NCBI RefSeq assembly: GCF_000340215.1 | Contig: NW_006921534.1 | Location: 5,386,169 to 5,450,168 of the forward strand | Origin: Pseudocercospora fijiensis CIRAD86 | Lineage: Eukaryota > Ascomycota > Dothideomycetes > Mycosphaerellales > Mycosphaerellaceae | DNA length: 64,000 nt | Reading direction: 5' to 3' | Shown: positions 54,075 through 64,000 of the stretch, piece by piece | Position numbering within the stretch: position 1 is the first letter of the stretch | How the letters are laid out: each line of letters opens with the position of its first letter | Position numbers and translations under genes: made by a program | The notes under the pieces: model-generated | The model's database searches: none | What the model was told of the DNA's origin: nothing | Seen by the model: only the letters and a program-made list of their open reading frames with translations

Positions 54075-54855
54075 GTTGTGCGGTGAGGTGTTGAAAGGCT
54101 CTGTAAAGACGATTTAAAATGTCAGGCGATGTCTGGGGACACCAAGGTTGTAGATTTGCTTACCGCGAGATGGAGAGAAGCGGTTGCGGTTGCGGGCGAG
54201 CAGGTGCGGGGCGGAGAGTGCTGGTGGGAGGACGTTCATGGCGCTGCTGTGTGATATAAGGTGCCTAAGTGCCTCTGCGTCTGCGGGTGATGTGTTATGG
54301 GATTGTGTCGCCGCGAAACAAGGCGATTTGTCTGCGGCGCTCGTGAAGGTGCCAGGCAGCGCGACCGATGGCGTGAGGTGAGGACTCGAGAGCGGCGGTG
54401 GTCAGCGGGTGCCGGGCGGCATGGGTCGTTGTGTTGTATATGTGAGGAGGAGCGAGAGCTGCGAGTCGCGAGTAATGGTCCAGGTCAAGCCTTGGAGACG
54501 GTTCGGATCAGGTGTGCAAGCGAAGTGGAGTTGCTGTGGCGTCGCTCCTGCTGCCGCTGCCGCCCATTCACAATCACAAACCTGTTCACCTCGCTCTTAT
54601 TGACCACGCCGCCGCCGCACGCTTCCTGCTGCGATTCACTCTGCGTCCGCCCTGATCATCACCGGAAACTACACTCTGTCTCACGTCTTGGCCTCGCCGC
54701 CGCTGGGGATATTACGGAGCGAAGTTTGCGCCGCGGGAAAATGGCAAGGTAGCAGGATCACCAAGTCAATCGGCAGAGGGCGGACCCTTCCTGGGAACTG
54801 GCCTGGCATTATCGGGGCACGGTTATCTCACAAAGCGCCACATATTGCAGACACA
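54075..54855. promoter_or_regulatory. Divergent region between STS1 and the SLC35F-like gene
   Basis: 781 nt. An in-frame extension of the transporter reaches 54688, but the extra residues are unlike the family, so it is taken as leader. Confidence 0.4.
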
Positions 54856-56188
54856 ATGAGTCGCCTTGTTCCCAATGGACCGCGAAAACCATTCGGCGAC
54901 GACGATCAACAAGAGCCATTTCTCGAGTCTGGACGGGCCAGCCAGGAAGATGACATTGAGCTCGACGAGCTGGACGCTGATCTTGGCGGGGAGAGGACTC
55001 CCGTATCTCACTACAGAAATTACGATGGAAGTGACGATCAACCTCCGCCCAAGAAGAAGGTCGCGTTCTGGCTGATTGGACTCACCCTGGCGATATGCGT
55101 CCTAGGCTTTGTGGTCAACACAGAAGCTACTGCTTACGTGGAAGACGAACTGGGCTGGAAAAAGCCCTTCGCAACCATGTACATCACTCATTCCTCCCTA
55201 GCCCTGCCCTGGATACTGCACATATCGTATCTGCGCTTCAAGGACAGGAAGTCTCCCTACATGCAATGGGTTCGCGACTACAACAACCAGCTGAGAGGAT
55301 CCATCGCGGGCATTGATTCGTATGCCACTTGGGGTCCGAAGATGATCTTTAAACGCCAAGGCCAGCAAGGTGGGCCTCTGGACTTTCTTGCGGCAACAAT
55401 GGCTATTGTCACGGTCGCCCTCACCGTTTCTGGCTTGTCTTGGTTCACTTCTTTGTCTCTTACAACGCCGGCCGACTTGACTGCTATCTACAACTGCAGT
55501 ACATTCTTTGCTGCAGCATTCTCTGTGCCCATCTTGAAGGAAAAGCTGGGATGGATTTCCATCGCAGCAGTGGCCATCTCGATCGCCGGTACTTTCACTA
55601 TCGCATATGGAGATACAACGGCGGAACACTCGGAAGAAGAGGGCGCAATTGGCGCATCCAGACTTCTTGGAAACATAATCGCATGCGTAGGAGCATTGGC
55701 ATTTGGACTTTACGAAGTCTTGTTCAAGAAGTTCGCTTGTTCTTCCAGACCCGAGTCGCAAGAGAGCAGTCTTCCTCTGACACTTGCGGCAAGTGCTATG
55801 ACTGGGTTTTACACATTCTTTATTCTATGGGTGCCTTTGATACCCCTGCACATTCTTGGCTGGGAGGTTTTTGTCTTGCCGACTGGATACGAAATCCTTT
55901 GGATCATCATTGCGGTGCTTGCAGGGTCCCGTGAGTTCTCCCCTCTCACATATCGCATATCCACTAAGCCATCCTACAGTGTCTCTCACGCTGCTTGCCG
56001 TGCTTGTCATCTGGACCGACCCAGTCTTTGGGTCGATGGCCAACGTTCTTAGTGTCTTTTTCGTCGCCCTTGCGGACTGGCTCGCATGGGGCATTGCACC
56101 TTCCTTTCCAACCTACATCGGTGGCGCGATGATATTTGTAGCCTTTGGTATGTTAGGCTATGACACTCTAGGTGAGAAGAAGCATTAG
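54856..56188 (+). CDS. SLC35F-like / EamA-type drug-metabolite transporter
   Basis: join(54856..55930, 55980..56188), 427 aa. After an acidic N-terminus (FLESGRASQEDDIELDELDA), about ten membrane helices: VAFWLIGLTLAICVLGFVV, with TEATAYVEDELGWKKPFATM and YITHSSLALPWILHISYLRF as in fungal SLC35F/THI74/YML018C-type proteins; then FLAATMAIVTVALTVSGLSW, SLTTPADLTAIYNCSTFFAA, GWISIAAVAISIAGTFTIAY and GASRLLGNIIACVGALAFGL. The second exon adds the last two spans (TLLAVLVIWTDPVFGSM, YIGGAMIFVAFGMLGYDTL). The 49-nt intron begins GTGAGT and ends CAG. Members move nucleotide-linked or thiamine-type solutes at vacuole or Golgi membranes; the substrate is unknown. The polar loop around residue 160 is long. 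Confidence 0.85.
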
Positions 56189-57045
56189 ATGGCTCTTGGG
56201 GTAAGAGGTGTACTACTAGATGTGTAGATACAGCTTAAGCGACAGATTCAAGTCTAGTCTCCATGCATTGCTCTGGTCTCCATGCATTGCGGCTTGGTTC
56301 TGACAAGTTGTGGACCTGCTGCCACCGACAAAAGCAGGCAAGCAGTCAAGCAGGCCTTGCGCTCCAGCCACAGGGCCCATGGCAGATCAAACTCAATTCG
56401 GCCTTTCGTTCCGAATCCGTACATCCTGGGCTTCCTGGCATGAATCAGTTTCCGATATTTCATGCATGAGATTTTCAACGCCAAGTGGGATTCTCAGCGT
56501 GGCTTGCAGTATTGGCTCGCGGGGTCGAAAGTCACTTGGCGAAGTTATGGTCGACATGACCAGAACCACCACCTTGTCAGTCATAAAATTACTCAGGACT
56601 GGAGAACCTGGACTCTAGAAGAATGAATCGGCAACCAATGCGGGATTTCCAGCATCTGTCGGCCTCAACCTGAGGGTTGTAGCCGCCTGCGTGAACGAGG
56701 ATGGTAGATTTCCGCGAAGAGACTGATGGAACTGGCAGTGAGCCTTGGTCGAATAAAGTGCCCCATCCAGAGGAACTCGTGAGTGAGGGCCACTACGTTC
56801 ACCTTGTGTTTTTGTAGGGTGAGAATCTGTCTTAGATGCGGCACGAGAAGTGAAAGGTGAGGTGGAGGTGTAAGTCGCACAAGCACAAGCAAAAGCACAG
56901 GCCCGAATTGCTGCCTCCGCCACTTCACTCGCGCGCACGCATTAGGCGCATTACATACAAAGCAACATTCTGACTTCGGACTTCGGACTTTCAAGACAAC
57001 AACACACTTTCTGCGACACATCGTAAGCAGCGCTCAACCGCCATT
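56189..57045. other. Intergenic with short tandem repeats
   Basis: 857 nt. GTCTCCATGCATTGC occurs twice in tandem at about 56257 and 56276 (19-bp period). GACTTCG repeats at about 56972. No gene seen. Confidence 0.4.
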
Positions 57046-57297
57046 ATGAACAACCCCTCGGACTCGGCTGGCGCAACCGATTTGAAGCAGTCACGTCACT
57101 ACGATCACGCGAAGCACACCGCAATACTCGTCGTCATCATATTCGTCTTCGCTCTGCTCCTCATCGCACTCATCTATGCACTGATTAGATGGTATCGTCA
57201 GAGAGCGGCCATGAAATCTGCGCGGTCAGAACAAGAAGTCTACGAGTTTGCCCAGCGGCTTGATGCTGTATTTCCGGAGCGAAGGCCGCAGGCGTGA
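57046..57297 (+). CDS. Small single-span membrane protein
   Basis: 83 aa. A polar start, then one strong membrane helix AILVVIIFVFALLLIALIYA at about residues 26-46, a basic flank IRWYRQRAAMKSARSEQEVY and a short tail. By the positive-inside rule the C-terminus is cytosolic. The start codon has a suitable context (CATTATGAAC). Family unknown; it may be a small regulator or organelle membrane protein. Confidence 0.55.
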   Translation: MNNPSDSAGATDLKQSRHYDHAKHTAILVVIIFVFALLLIALIYALIRWYRQRAAMKSARSEQEVYEFAQRLDAVFPERRPQA

Positions 57298-57952
57298 GAG
57301 ACCCACCCATAAATACAGGCGAGCGCACCAAAATGTATCGTCCGCAACCTCATCCGCCTGAGGAAGCGAAAGACGTCTCTACCGAGAAGAACACGACTCT
57401 TCAGATACCGGCATTACACAATACTTCCTTCTGTTTTACAATTGTTTCCTGCGCGCGACACGAGTGGATCTACAGGTATCAACGCCTAATCGCTACCACC
57501 ATGCCATCGCTCACCACGAGCAAAGGAATCCCGCTTCCATGCGTGTGTCGACATCCTGCATATGACTCAGTTCCGCGCGCAGCATGTGTTCACTTATTGC
57601 TGTGTTTCACAAGCAGCATGGAGCGCATGTGAACCAGTGGAACGAATTCATCTTACTACTAAAGATTCTGAAAATGATCACCCACTACACAAAACACCAC
57701 ACTACCACTGAACACCAGCAACATCTGAACATCAGTACTCAGAACACAATCGACTTTCAGCCCCTTCAGAACAACATCCAGCACGCCCTACTCGCAGACG
57801 GAACCGCTCGACTATCATCAATCTAAGCAACATAGAGACGCTTTCGACCGACTCGACAAGGCTGCGAATACCAGGTCCAACCTTGCCGCGTCTCCTAAAT
57901 ATCAGTCCGAATTGCGATACTCCGCGCGAAAGCAGCGCTCAACACGACCAAC
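57298..57952. other. Intergenic, A/C-rich, no gene seen
   Basis: 655 nt with CACACCAC-like low-complexity sequence at about 57690. It holds the promoter of the next gene. Confidence 0.4.
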
Positions 57953-58543
57953 ATGACATCTACCAATCACCCTAGACCAAATGAGTCCTTCCGCTTCCTC
58001 GACCTTCCAGGCGAGCTACGAAATCTCATCTACCGCATGGCTCTCGTTACTGATACTCCAACCATCATCACTTCCTCAGGATACTCTCGCCCCGCCCTCA
58101 TCTCAGTCAACAAAGAAATCCGCGAAGAAACAGCTGGGATCTTCTATTTCGAAAATCGGTATCTTGTCGATACCCCTCGCTTCAGCGTTTCAATTCTGCG
58201 TCGCTTCGTCCGCATTCTCATAACTTTCTACAAGCAAGGCTGGAAGATCAAAGCCAAAGTAAATGCATTTACATCTGATCGTACACCACACTGGTCCAAT
58301 TTGATGGAATGGATGCGTCAAATTCACTTGAAGCAGGTTCCGAATTCGATTCCGACCCCAGATTGGTTGTGGCAGCACGGGTTTGGGCGCTTTGGACATC
58401 AGGAAGTGAACGTTCTTTCAGTCATGTTCAAGACGGCGCACGATATGGAGGGTGTGGAGTGGGAGATGGTGAAGAAGGTTCTTGGGAATTCGAGGATGCT
58501 GCTGGGAATGGCTGATGCGAGGTGGATGCAAGATGGACCTTGA
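57953..58543 (+). CDS. Hypothetical F-box-like protein
   Basis: 196 aa, single exon. RFLDLPGELRNLIYRMALVT near residue 14 is the LPxELRxxIY signature frequent in large fungal families related to F-box proteins, followed by PALISVNKEIREETAGIFYF, also standard there (LlrvnrqirxEaxxifY). The C-terminal half contains EWMRQIHLKQVPNSIPTPDW and NVLSVMFKTAHDMEGVEWEM. Such proteins may be adaptors of SCF ubiquitin ligases, but for most no partner is known. The short length suggests a minimal or truncated member. Confidence 0.7.
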   Translation: MTSTNHPRPNESFRFLDLPGELRNLIYRMALVTDTPTIITSSGYSRPALISVNKEIREETAGIFYFENRYLVDTPRFSVSILRRFVRILITFYKQGWKIKAKVNAFTSDRTPHWSNLMEWMRQIHLKQVPNSIPTPDWLWQHGFGRFGHQEVNVLSVMFKTAHDMEGVEWEMVKKVLGNSRMLLGMADARWMQDGP

Positions 58544-58787
58544 TTGAGTGATAAAGGGCTTAGGAGGGAACGAATTAGGTTCACGCGGTTCTCTATAGAG
58601 CGAGAAGATCCTCTGATCCTGATATGCCAAATGTCTCATTCTTGCAAACGCTTCCGTTCTATTTGCTAATCAATGCGACCAAAGCTCTGCGTGTTACAAC
58701 CGCATGATATAGCTATCACAAGAGACGAAGCAGGTGAGGACCCGACGACTTCACTTAAGCAGAAGTGATAAGTGAAGGGAGTCAAGT

Positions 58788-59696
58788 TTGGGTCTCTCAA
58801 GGGATAATTTCATCGATAGCTGTGCTTGTACACAATTTTTAGGTATAAGAGAGACTTACAATGGAGCAGTGTCTAATTCTAGGATGTATCCTGCACCCTT
58901 CGAAACACACATTCTTGGGCCACAGTCATGCTTCATCGGGCAGAACGACAAATCTCCTCCGTGCGATAGCTTGACAGAGGAGCAAGTCGCTTCAATCGGA
59001 GCCGCGGAGCAGCGCTGGAATAACTCGGATATCGAACATGGGCTACCTTCCCGCAATTGCACTGACAGCTGGGACATGACTGTACATCCGAACTTCATCG
59101 GCTCAGACGACAAGCCATCGATTCACTTTCATCCCTCGAAACACCTCGTTGTATGCTCTATTCAAGTCTTCCTCAATCTAAACTTCACCTTCAACAGTAA
59201 GACCATCCATCTATACCAAGCGATCTGATCATGCCAATGCATTCCAGCCAACCAGTCGAATTGGGATTTCAACTACGTCTCTGGGCCCGATCTCTGGATG
59301 CTAGTGTACGACGGCAACGCAATGGACGCTGCTACAGCTTACACCACCGGAAACGGCGAGTATACGCTCGTCAACGTCGATTCCACGACCACAGTCACCA
59401 TGGATCCGGTCTACATCCAGTATCGAAATGGAACAGCTACATATCAATATCATGTCACCTTAAACCGAACACCCAATGTTTGATCCTACTTGCGATGTTT
59501 CTGGAAAGATTCAGAGTCCTTTGGACCGGTACTACCCTTGCTCAGGCTGTTCCGAGTCCAAAACTTCCAGAGCAGCGTGCTGTATGAGAGAAGAAGGCTG
59601 GAGTGGGGAAATTTTGGAGAGAGTGTTGGGGCATACTTTGCGCTCATCCAGGCCATCAGTTGCTTGCTGAGTGCTCTGGCGTTTCAAAGGACCTAG
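58788..59696 (+). pseudogene. Probable degenerate gene of unknown family, in-frame TGA
   Basis: A frame from 58788 (about 58830 onward protein-like: PCDSLTEEQVASIGAAEQRW, CTDSWDMTVHPNFIGSDDKP) runs to NFTFN at about 59199; a 51-nt GTAAGA...CAG intron then joins N-Q-S-N-WDFNYVSGPDLWMLVYDG and VNVDSTTTVTMDPVYIQYRN. A TGA at 59481-59483 interrupts; the same frame continues to a TAG at 59696 with sequence of good composition, including a hydrophobic helix AYFALIQAISCLLSALAFQ. No signal peptide or recognisable start is visible. It looks like a membrane or surface protein gene with a lost 5' end and a point stop. Read-through cannot be excluded. Confidence 0.4.
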
Positions 59697-60100
59697 TCGT
59701 CAATGGTCGACGAAAAAGGCCTAAAGCTTCTTGAAGCAAGTAATTTTAAACTGTGACCCAGGAATATCTTAACCGCACGATAGATCGGAAGTGTGCCAAC
59801 TGCAGGCCTCTTGTGATCATTCAATGCGCACGCACGACCTGTCGCAAACCCATGCTATGCCATTCCATTGCGCAACGAAAGGTTTTGGCCTTGGCGGTCT
59901 TGTCTACGCGGTGGCGGAGTCATGGCTGATCACACGAGACTTAGCAGGCCAACAAGCAATTCGCAGCTTGATCAAGTTGTCTTGACAGGTGGTGTACCCG
60001 TGGAGAAAATCTGGAGTCTTCTTCGTCCTTTGCAGGTGTTTGTTTCAATATGCCACCAGAAGCACACCCTTCGGCAGGGAAATTGCGGAGACATGTCTCA
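59697..60100. other. Intergenic, no gene seen
   Basis: 404 nt, 3' flank of PSF2. No recognisable content. Confidence 0.4.
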
Positions 60101-60915
60101 TCACAACTGCATATCATCATCGTCCTCATATCGTGAGCTCCCGAATGCACCACCCTCTCCATTCGCCTCTTCCTCCTTTTGCGTCTCCTCTCTCGAACGG
60201 TTCAGCCTCCTCATCCCATCTACAACACCTCCAACGAATCCTCTGACCTCCGCGACCTCCATCCCTCCCACACCGTTGACCTTCAAGCCAGCGCCAGCTT
60301 CCAGTGCCTGGTATCCCTTCCTCAATTTACTCATTCTCACCTCTCTCAAATCCCTGACCAATCTCCTCACAACCTCGGCATCCTCAAAATCATCGCTCGC
60401 ATGTGAAAGCAGCAGATGACTGATCTCGATCCAATGATATGGCAAAGCATCAGGTTGTGCGCGGGTCGTGGAGGAGTCTGAGAGGAATGGTGTTGAGATC
60501 TCCTGGGACTCGGAGGATAAGTATGGGTCACCAGGCAGGGCGGAGACTCCGGAAGGTGGAGGGAGGGCTGGCGCTGGGGAGAAGACTCCTGCACATTTCT
60601 CGTCGGTTTCGAAGTCGAGAAGTGCAGTGAGAGAGGGTATGGAGAGCCAAGGTGGCGGAGATATATTGGCGCGTTTCTGCCGTTTGAGGAGGAGTGCAAG
60701 CCAGAGAGGAATCTGGGATGGGAAGGGTGGATTTAGGCGGGCTGATGGTCCCTATGAAGGGTTAGAGTATGGTTAGGAATTATGCTGGGGATGTTGCATA
60801 CGCCGAGTAGTTCAAGGCTTTCGAGTCTTTGGCGGGGGATCACGGTGACAAGCTCCATTTCGCAGAGAAAGCCGACTTCATTTGGCGTGAGGCCGGACGG
60901 AAGTGGGAGCGCCAT
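60101..60915 (-). CDS. PSF2: GINS complex subunit Psf2 (DNA replication)
   Basis: complement(join(60101..60751, 60802..60915)), 254 aa. Exon 1 gives [20 protein letters not shown] and [18 protein letters not shown], the conserved N-terminal B-domain part. The 50-nt intron (GTATGC...TAG) leads to [31 protein letters not shown] and the helical A-domain [20 protein letters not shown] with [24 protein letters not shown] links MCM2-7 and Cdc45 in the CMG helicase. Compared with the usual Psf2 of about 200 aa this protein is longer because of a Pro/Ser-rich insert near residues 85-120 ([20 protein letters not shown]) and an acidic tail; fungal Psf2 often has this. It is divergent to ALG10, 219 nt apart. 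Confidence 0.93.
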
Positions 60916-61001
60916 CTTGTGTCGGAATGCATCGCAGAATTGCAGATCTGGATTGTATTCGGGTTAAGGATTGATGAAGGTGGAGGCGGTGGTGGAAGAT
61001 C

Positions 61002-61012
61002 GACGCGTCGCG
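61002..61012. promoter_or_regulatory. Extended MluI-cell-cycle-box-like motif in the PSF2 promoter
   Basis: GACGCGTCGCG, 87-97 nt upstream of the PSF2 start. Contains ACGCGT, the MBF-type site of G1/S genes. Identical over 11 bases to the motif in RNR1 intron 2. Confidence 0.55.
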
Positions 61013-61134
61013 CTTGCGCTTGCCAATGAATCGCGCCCCTAAACTCTAAACTCGACCTCATCCTCGACCTCCTTCTCCCTCCTTTCCCAAACATGCGGTG
61101 ACAAGATCGCTGGGAGTGATTATTGATACCCAAC

Positions 61135-62986
61135 ATGGCGAATGAGGCCGCGTCTTTGCTGTCGCCGCTGTTCGCATGGTACAATACGGTAAACAATGCC
61201 GTCCGAGAACCTTACCTGGTAGGTCATCCCGCTTTACGAACAAGGTAGGGTCAAACCACATCTCATATTCTACACAGGACGAAGTCTTCCATGTTCGCCA
61301 GGCGCAACACTTCTGTGCAGATCACTGGGATGTCTGGGATCCAAAGATTACTACGCCACCAGGACTCTACCTGCTTTCAGTCCTCTTCAGACCACTCCTG
61401 GGGTGCGACGTTCGCAACCTCCGGCTGCTCAATGCAATATGCCTCGTAGCATTGATGCTAGTCATACGCGCGACCTACAATATCAGACGACAGAACAACA
61501 ACCAGCATGGCCATATCAGTGGAATCTTAGCCAATCACAGCGCGGTCAATATTGTATTGTTTCCGCCCCTGTTCTTCTTCTCGGCACTTTACTACACGGA
61601 TGTGGCATCGACGTTGTCGGTCGTGCTTTTCTACTGGTACTCTTTGCAGGTCGTGGCGAACCGACGAGGAACGATCAAAGACGCAGCAGTGCAGGTTGCA
61701 CTTGGAGTGGTTAGCTTAACATTCAGGCAAACCAATATCTTCTGGGTGTCAATCTTTCCTGCCGCTCTGTCAACCTTCATAAACCTGGATCAAGGTCACA
61801 GAGTGGTCAAGGAGTCAATGTATCGTAGGGCTGAGGGCTTCGGCGATACGACCTGGAGTGTGGCGAAGACCAGCTGGAAGATGAACGTTATCTATGATCC
61901 TCCTGTGAGGGATGCTTTTGTCGAAGGTACTGCATCTCATCGGATCGTAGCAAGAGACATGTGCTAATGAGGTCAGACTACTTTCGAACACTCATCTCCA
62001 TTGCTGCTTGCGGCGCACATGCCGTCACTCAACCAAACCGACTATTGCAGCTTGTGCAGACCCTGATGCCCTATCTGACGACTCTCGCGATCTTCGCAGG
62101 TTTCATTATTTGGAATGGAGGCGTTGTGCTCGGCGACAAATCGAATCACGTTGCCACCATCAACCTCCCTCAGATGCTCTATCTGTGGCCCTTTCTGGCG
62201 TTCTTCTCGTGGCCCCTGCTGCTACCACAATTCATCCTCTTCCCGATCACAATTCTGTCGCGGATTCCTGGCCTTGCTAGCATCGAGCCTATGATATCTT
62301 TTCGACGACGATTCTTCCTGCCTCGTCTCTGGGTCGTTACAGCCTTTATCGGCTTGGCATGCCTGATCGTCCACTTCAACACAGTCGTACATCCATTCAT
62401 GCTGGCAGACAATCGACACTACCACTTTTACATTTTCAAGCGGCTGCTTCGACCTCAATGGATGCGTTTTGCCGTGACACCGATCTACGTTTTCACTGCG
62501 TGGGCGTGTATCGAAACGAGAGGCGAGGCTGGAAAGATATTCCGGAAGATGGTGCAGCCTGATGCTGCAAGCAAGTCTGCACCCAAAGAGCCGGTCACGC
62601 GGCCCTCTTCCGATCCGTTGAAGTCGAACGCCACTGAAGATGCGGACCGCCGTGCCACGCGTGTGCCCGACGGTAACAGCACCGCAATGGTGTCTTTCGT
62701 TCTCGTCTTCATCATAACGACAGCTCTCAGTCTATGCACAGCGCCGCTGGTCGAGCCACGGTACTGCATCATTCCATATGTTGTTTGGCGCATGCACTTC
62801 CCACTTTCTGCTGGCTCTCAGGACAAGACGAAGGACTTCTGGGGCATCATGGCGGCATATGACTACCGAGTCGTGCTTGAAACGGTGTGGTTCTTGGCAA
62901 TCAATGCAATCACTGGATACATCTTTGTCAATTGGACCTTTGAATGGCCATCAGAGCCTGGTCAGCTGCAGAGATTCATGTGGTAG
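61135..62986 (+). CDS. ALG10: Dol-P-Glc:Glc2Man9GlcNAc2-PP-Dol alpha-1,2-glucosyltransferase
   Basis: join(61135..61218, 61278..61926, 61977..62986), 580 aa. Adds the third, terminal glucose to the lipid-linked oligosaccharide on the ER lumen side before transfer to protein N-glycosylation sites. Exon 1 ends in VREPYL and exon 2 opens DEVFHVRQAQHFCADHWDVW followed by DPKITTPPGLYLL, the defining Alg10 segment (YMDEiFHxpQAQ...WDpkITTPPGLY). Around 10-12 membrane spans follow. Late motifs include HPFMLADNRHYHFYIFKR and LVEPRYCIIPYVVWRMHF, again diagnostic. Between them sits a hydrophilic loop near residue 420 (KSAPKEPVTRPSSDPLKS). Introns are 59 and 50 nt and keep frame. Confidence 0.95.
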
Positions 62987-63192
62987 ATAAGTATAGCTCA
63001 CAGGCCATGTTTAGCTCTGTAGCCACGAGACGCAATTTCGCCTCGCTTTGAATCGACCAAGACCAATCCATGCCCGTTCATGTCGTGACGCTCAATCCTT
63101 CTTCACTTCCTCTCCTTTCCCTTCTCCTCCCGCCTACCACCTCATCAGCATAATTCCCTTCTCCCAGATTCATCAACCATTCAAGTTTCAAC
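62987..63192. other. Intergenic, convergent 3' ends
   Basis: 206 nt, no feature seen. Confidence 0.4.
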
Positions 63193-63646
63193 TCACCTCT
63201 CCTCAACCCCCTGCAACTCCATAACAAACCTAACCCACATCCTATCCGCCCTCCCCAAAACCGCATCCCCAACCCTCTTCTTCAACTCCTCCCCCTCAAA
63301 CCCACACTCCCGAATCCTCCTCTCCTCAAATCTTCTCCAACCCTCAGGATCCTAGAAAGAAAGAAGAAAAAAAAAACTCAGCACTCACACACATCACATC
63401 ACATCCCTCTCTCGGACTCACCTGTTCCAAAAACTTCTTATGCTTAGCCATCATCAAGTGAGCGCGCAGTTTGGGATCTGTGAGGGAAGCTGTGGGGTAG
63501 ATTTGTTTTGCGCTGCTGGTGCGAGAGGATTTGGGCAGGGTGTCGAGGTAGGTGGTGTAGGCTTCTGGGTTGTGGTCGAAGTGGAGGAGCCAGGATAGTG
63601 TGCCTGGTGGGGATTGGGTTATGGCGAGGGTGTAGGTGGGGTCCAT
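63193..63646 (-). CDS. Small hypothetical conserved protein
   Basis: complement(join(63193..63351, 63422..63646)), 127 aa. Exon 1 codes for MDPTYTLAITQSPPGTLSWL with LHFDHNPEAYTTYLDTLPKS and MAKHKKFLEQ; a 70-nt intron (GTGAGT, long pyrimidine tract, TAG) leads to DPEGWRRFEERRIRECGFEG and GRADRMWVRFVMELQGVEER. Charged, helical, cytosolic or nuclear in appearance; I recognise no domain. The stop codon TGA at 63193 overlaps a GTGAGT that could be a further donor, so more exons might exist downstream. An in-frame upstream extension to 63865 is mostly low complexity and not used. Confidence 0.55.
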
Positions 63647-63689
63647 TTTTTTTTCTTGGTGGAGGAGGATGAGAGGTGTGTGGTTGTGG

Positions 63690-63732
63690 TTGAGGGTGTG
63701 TGTGGTTGAGGGTGTGTGTGGTTGAGGGATGG
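63690..63732. repeat. GTGTGTGGTTGAGG tandem repeat
   Basis: Three near-identical 14-nt units in the presumed leader of the small conserved gene (minus-strand sense: Thr/His-rich). Confidence 0.6.
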
Positions 63733-63889
63733 GGAGGTTGATGAGGTGGAAAGAATGGAAAGTGGAGGGAAGACGCACTTGCCTCCTATTCGATGACATG
63801 TGAAGCAAAGTTCGGGAAGGAGCGAGATGCGGGAGAGAAAGAACGTGCAAGTGTGATGGACTCACTTTACTCTACTCACGTTCTGGCAT

Positions 63890-64000
63890 TCACTTTAACT
63901 TCTCTTCCTCCATCAACGGATCAATATCAACCGCCGGTCCCCTCGGCGCAACAACCTCCCCACCACCGCCTTTACTCAACTGCCGTCCCCTCGCCCTCGC
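63890..64000 (-). CDS. C-terminal end of a gene cut by the window edge
   Basis: Last 36 codons of a minus-strand frame: a basic start RARGRQLSKGGGGEVV, then PRGPAVDIDPLMEEEKLK and a stop. The acidic, protein-like end and the lack of stops suggest a real gene that starts beyond 64000. Family unknown. Confidence 0.4.
   Translation of the reverse strand, partial: ARARGRQLSKGGGGEVVAPRGPAVDIDPLMEEEKLK

Overview
The window is nuclear DNA of a filamentous ascomycete. Genes are compact with short GT-AG introns (47-122 nt, most 47-65, many with a visible CTAAC/CTGAC-like branch site). One mobile element shows C-to-T decay of the RIP type. The protein content (PSF2, RNR1, SKI8, RQC1, ALG10, STS1, MIC12) and small secreted and F-box-like genes are typical of Pezizomycotina. 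A Dothideomycete, possibly of the Mycosphaerellaceae type, is my guess from general appearance and not proven.

Layout. 0-6 kb: SKI8 (its start codon is alone in exon 1), a disordered hypothetical protein, a frameshifted F-box-like remnant, and an eight-exon ACS/Dal5-type transporter. 6-9.5 kb: a local family of RING-like genes with one intact copy and two decayed copies. 9.5-14.6 kb: bL17m and MIC12 (two mitochondrial genes on one divergent promoter) and RQC1/TCF25. 14.7-19.5 kb: an SCP2-like/PhyH dioxygenase fusion and an extended-SDR reductase. 20-30 kb: glutathione reductase with two possible starts, ribonucleotide reductase large subunit, and a wax-synthase-like acyltransferase. 30.7-38.7 kb: MAP2, then an acetoacetyl-CoA synthetase gene broken by a 4,098-bp inverted-repeat transposon. 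39.5 kb: a small cysteine-rich secreted protein with a Gly/Pro/His-rich tail, an effector candidate. 40-47 kb: mostly gene-poor, with one Ser/Pro-rich protein. 47-64 kb: PNKP-type DNA repair enzyme, SUR7/PalI-like membrane protein, PLC-like GPI protein, STS1/Cut8, SLC35F-like transporter, a small membrane protein, an F-box-like protein, a probable pseudogene, PSF2 and ALG10 (divergent), and two genes at the right edge.

No biosynthetic gene cluster is evident. Themes that link genes are: genome duplication and repair (RNR1, PSF2, PNKP; RNR1 and PSF2 share an extended MluI-cell-cycle-box-like 11-mer), mitochondria (bL17m, MIC12, glutathione reductase), and protein or RNA quality control (SKI8, RQC1, STS1). 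The strongest unusual features are the precisely bounded transposon in acetoacetyl-CoA synthetase, the secreted cysteine-rich gene about 1.7 kb beyond that element, and the decaying RING-like duplication. All exon borders were inferred by eye from splice signals and reading frame.
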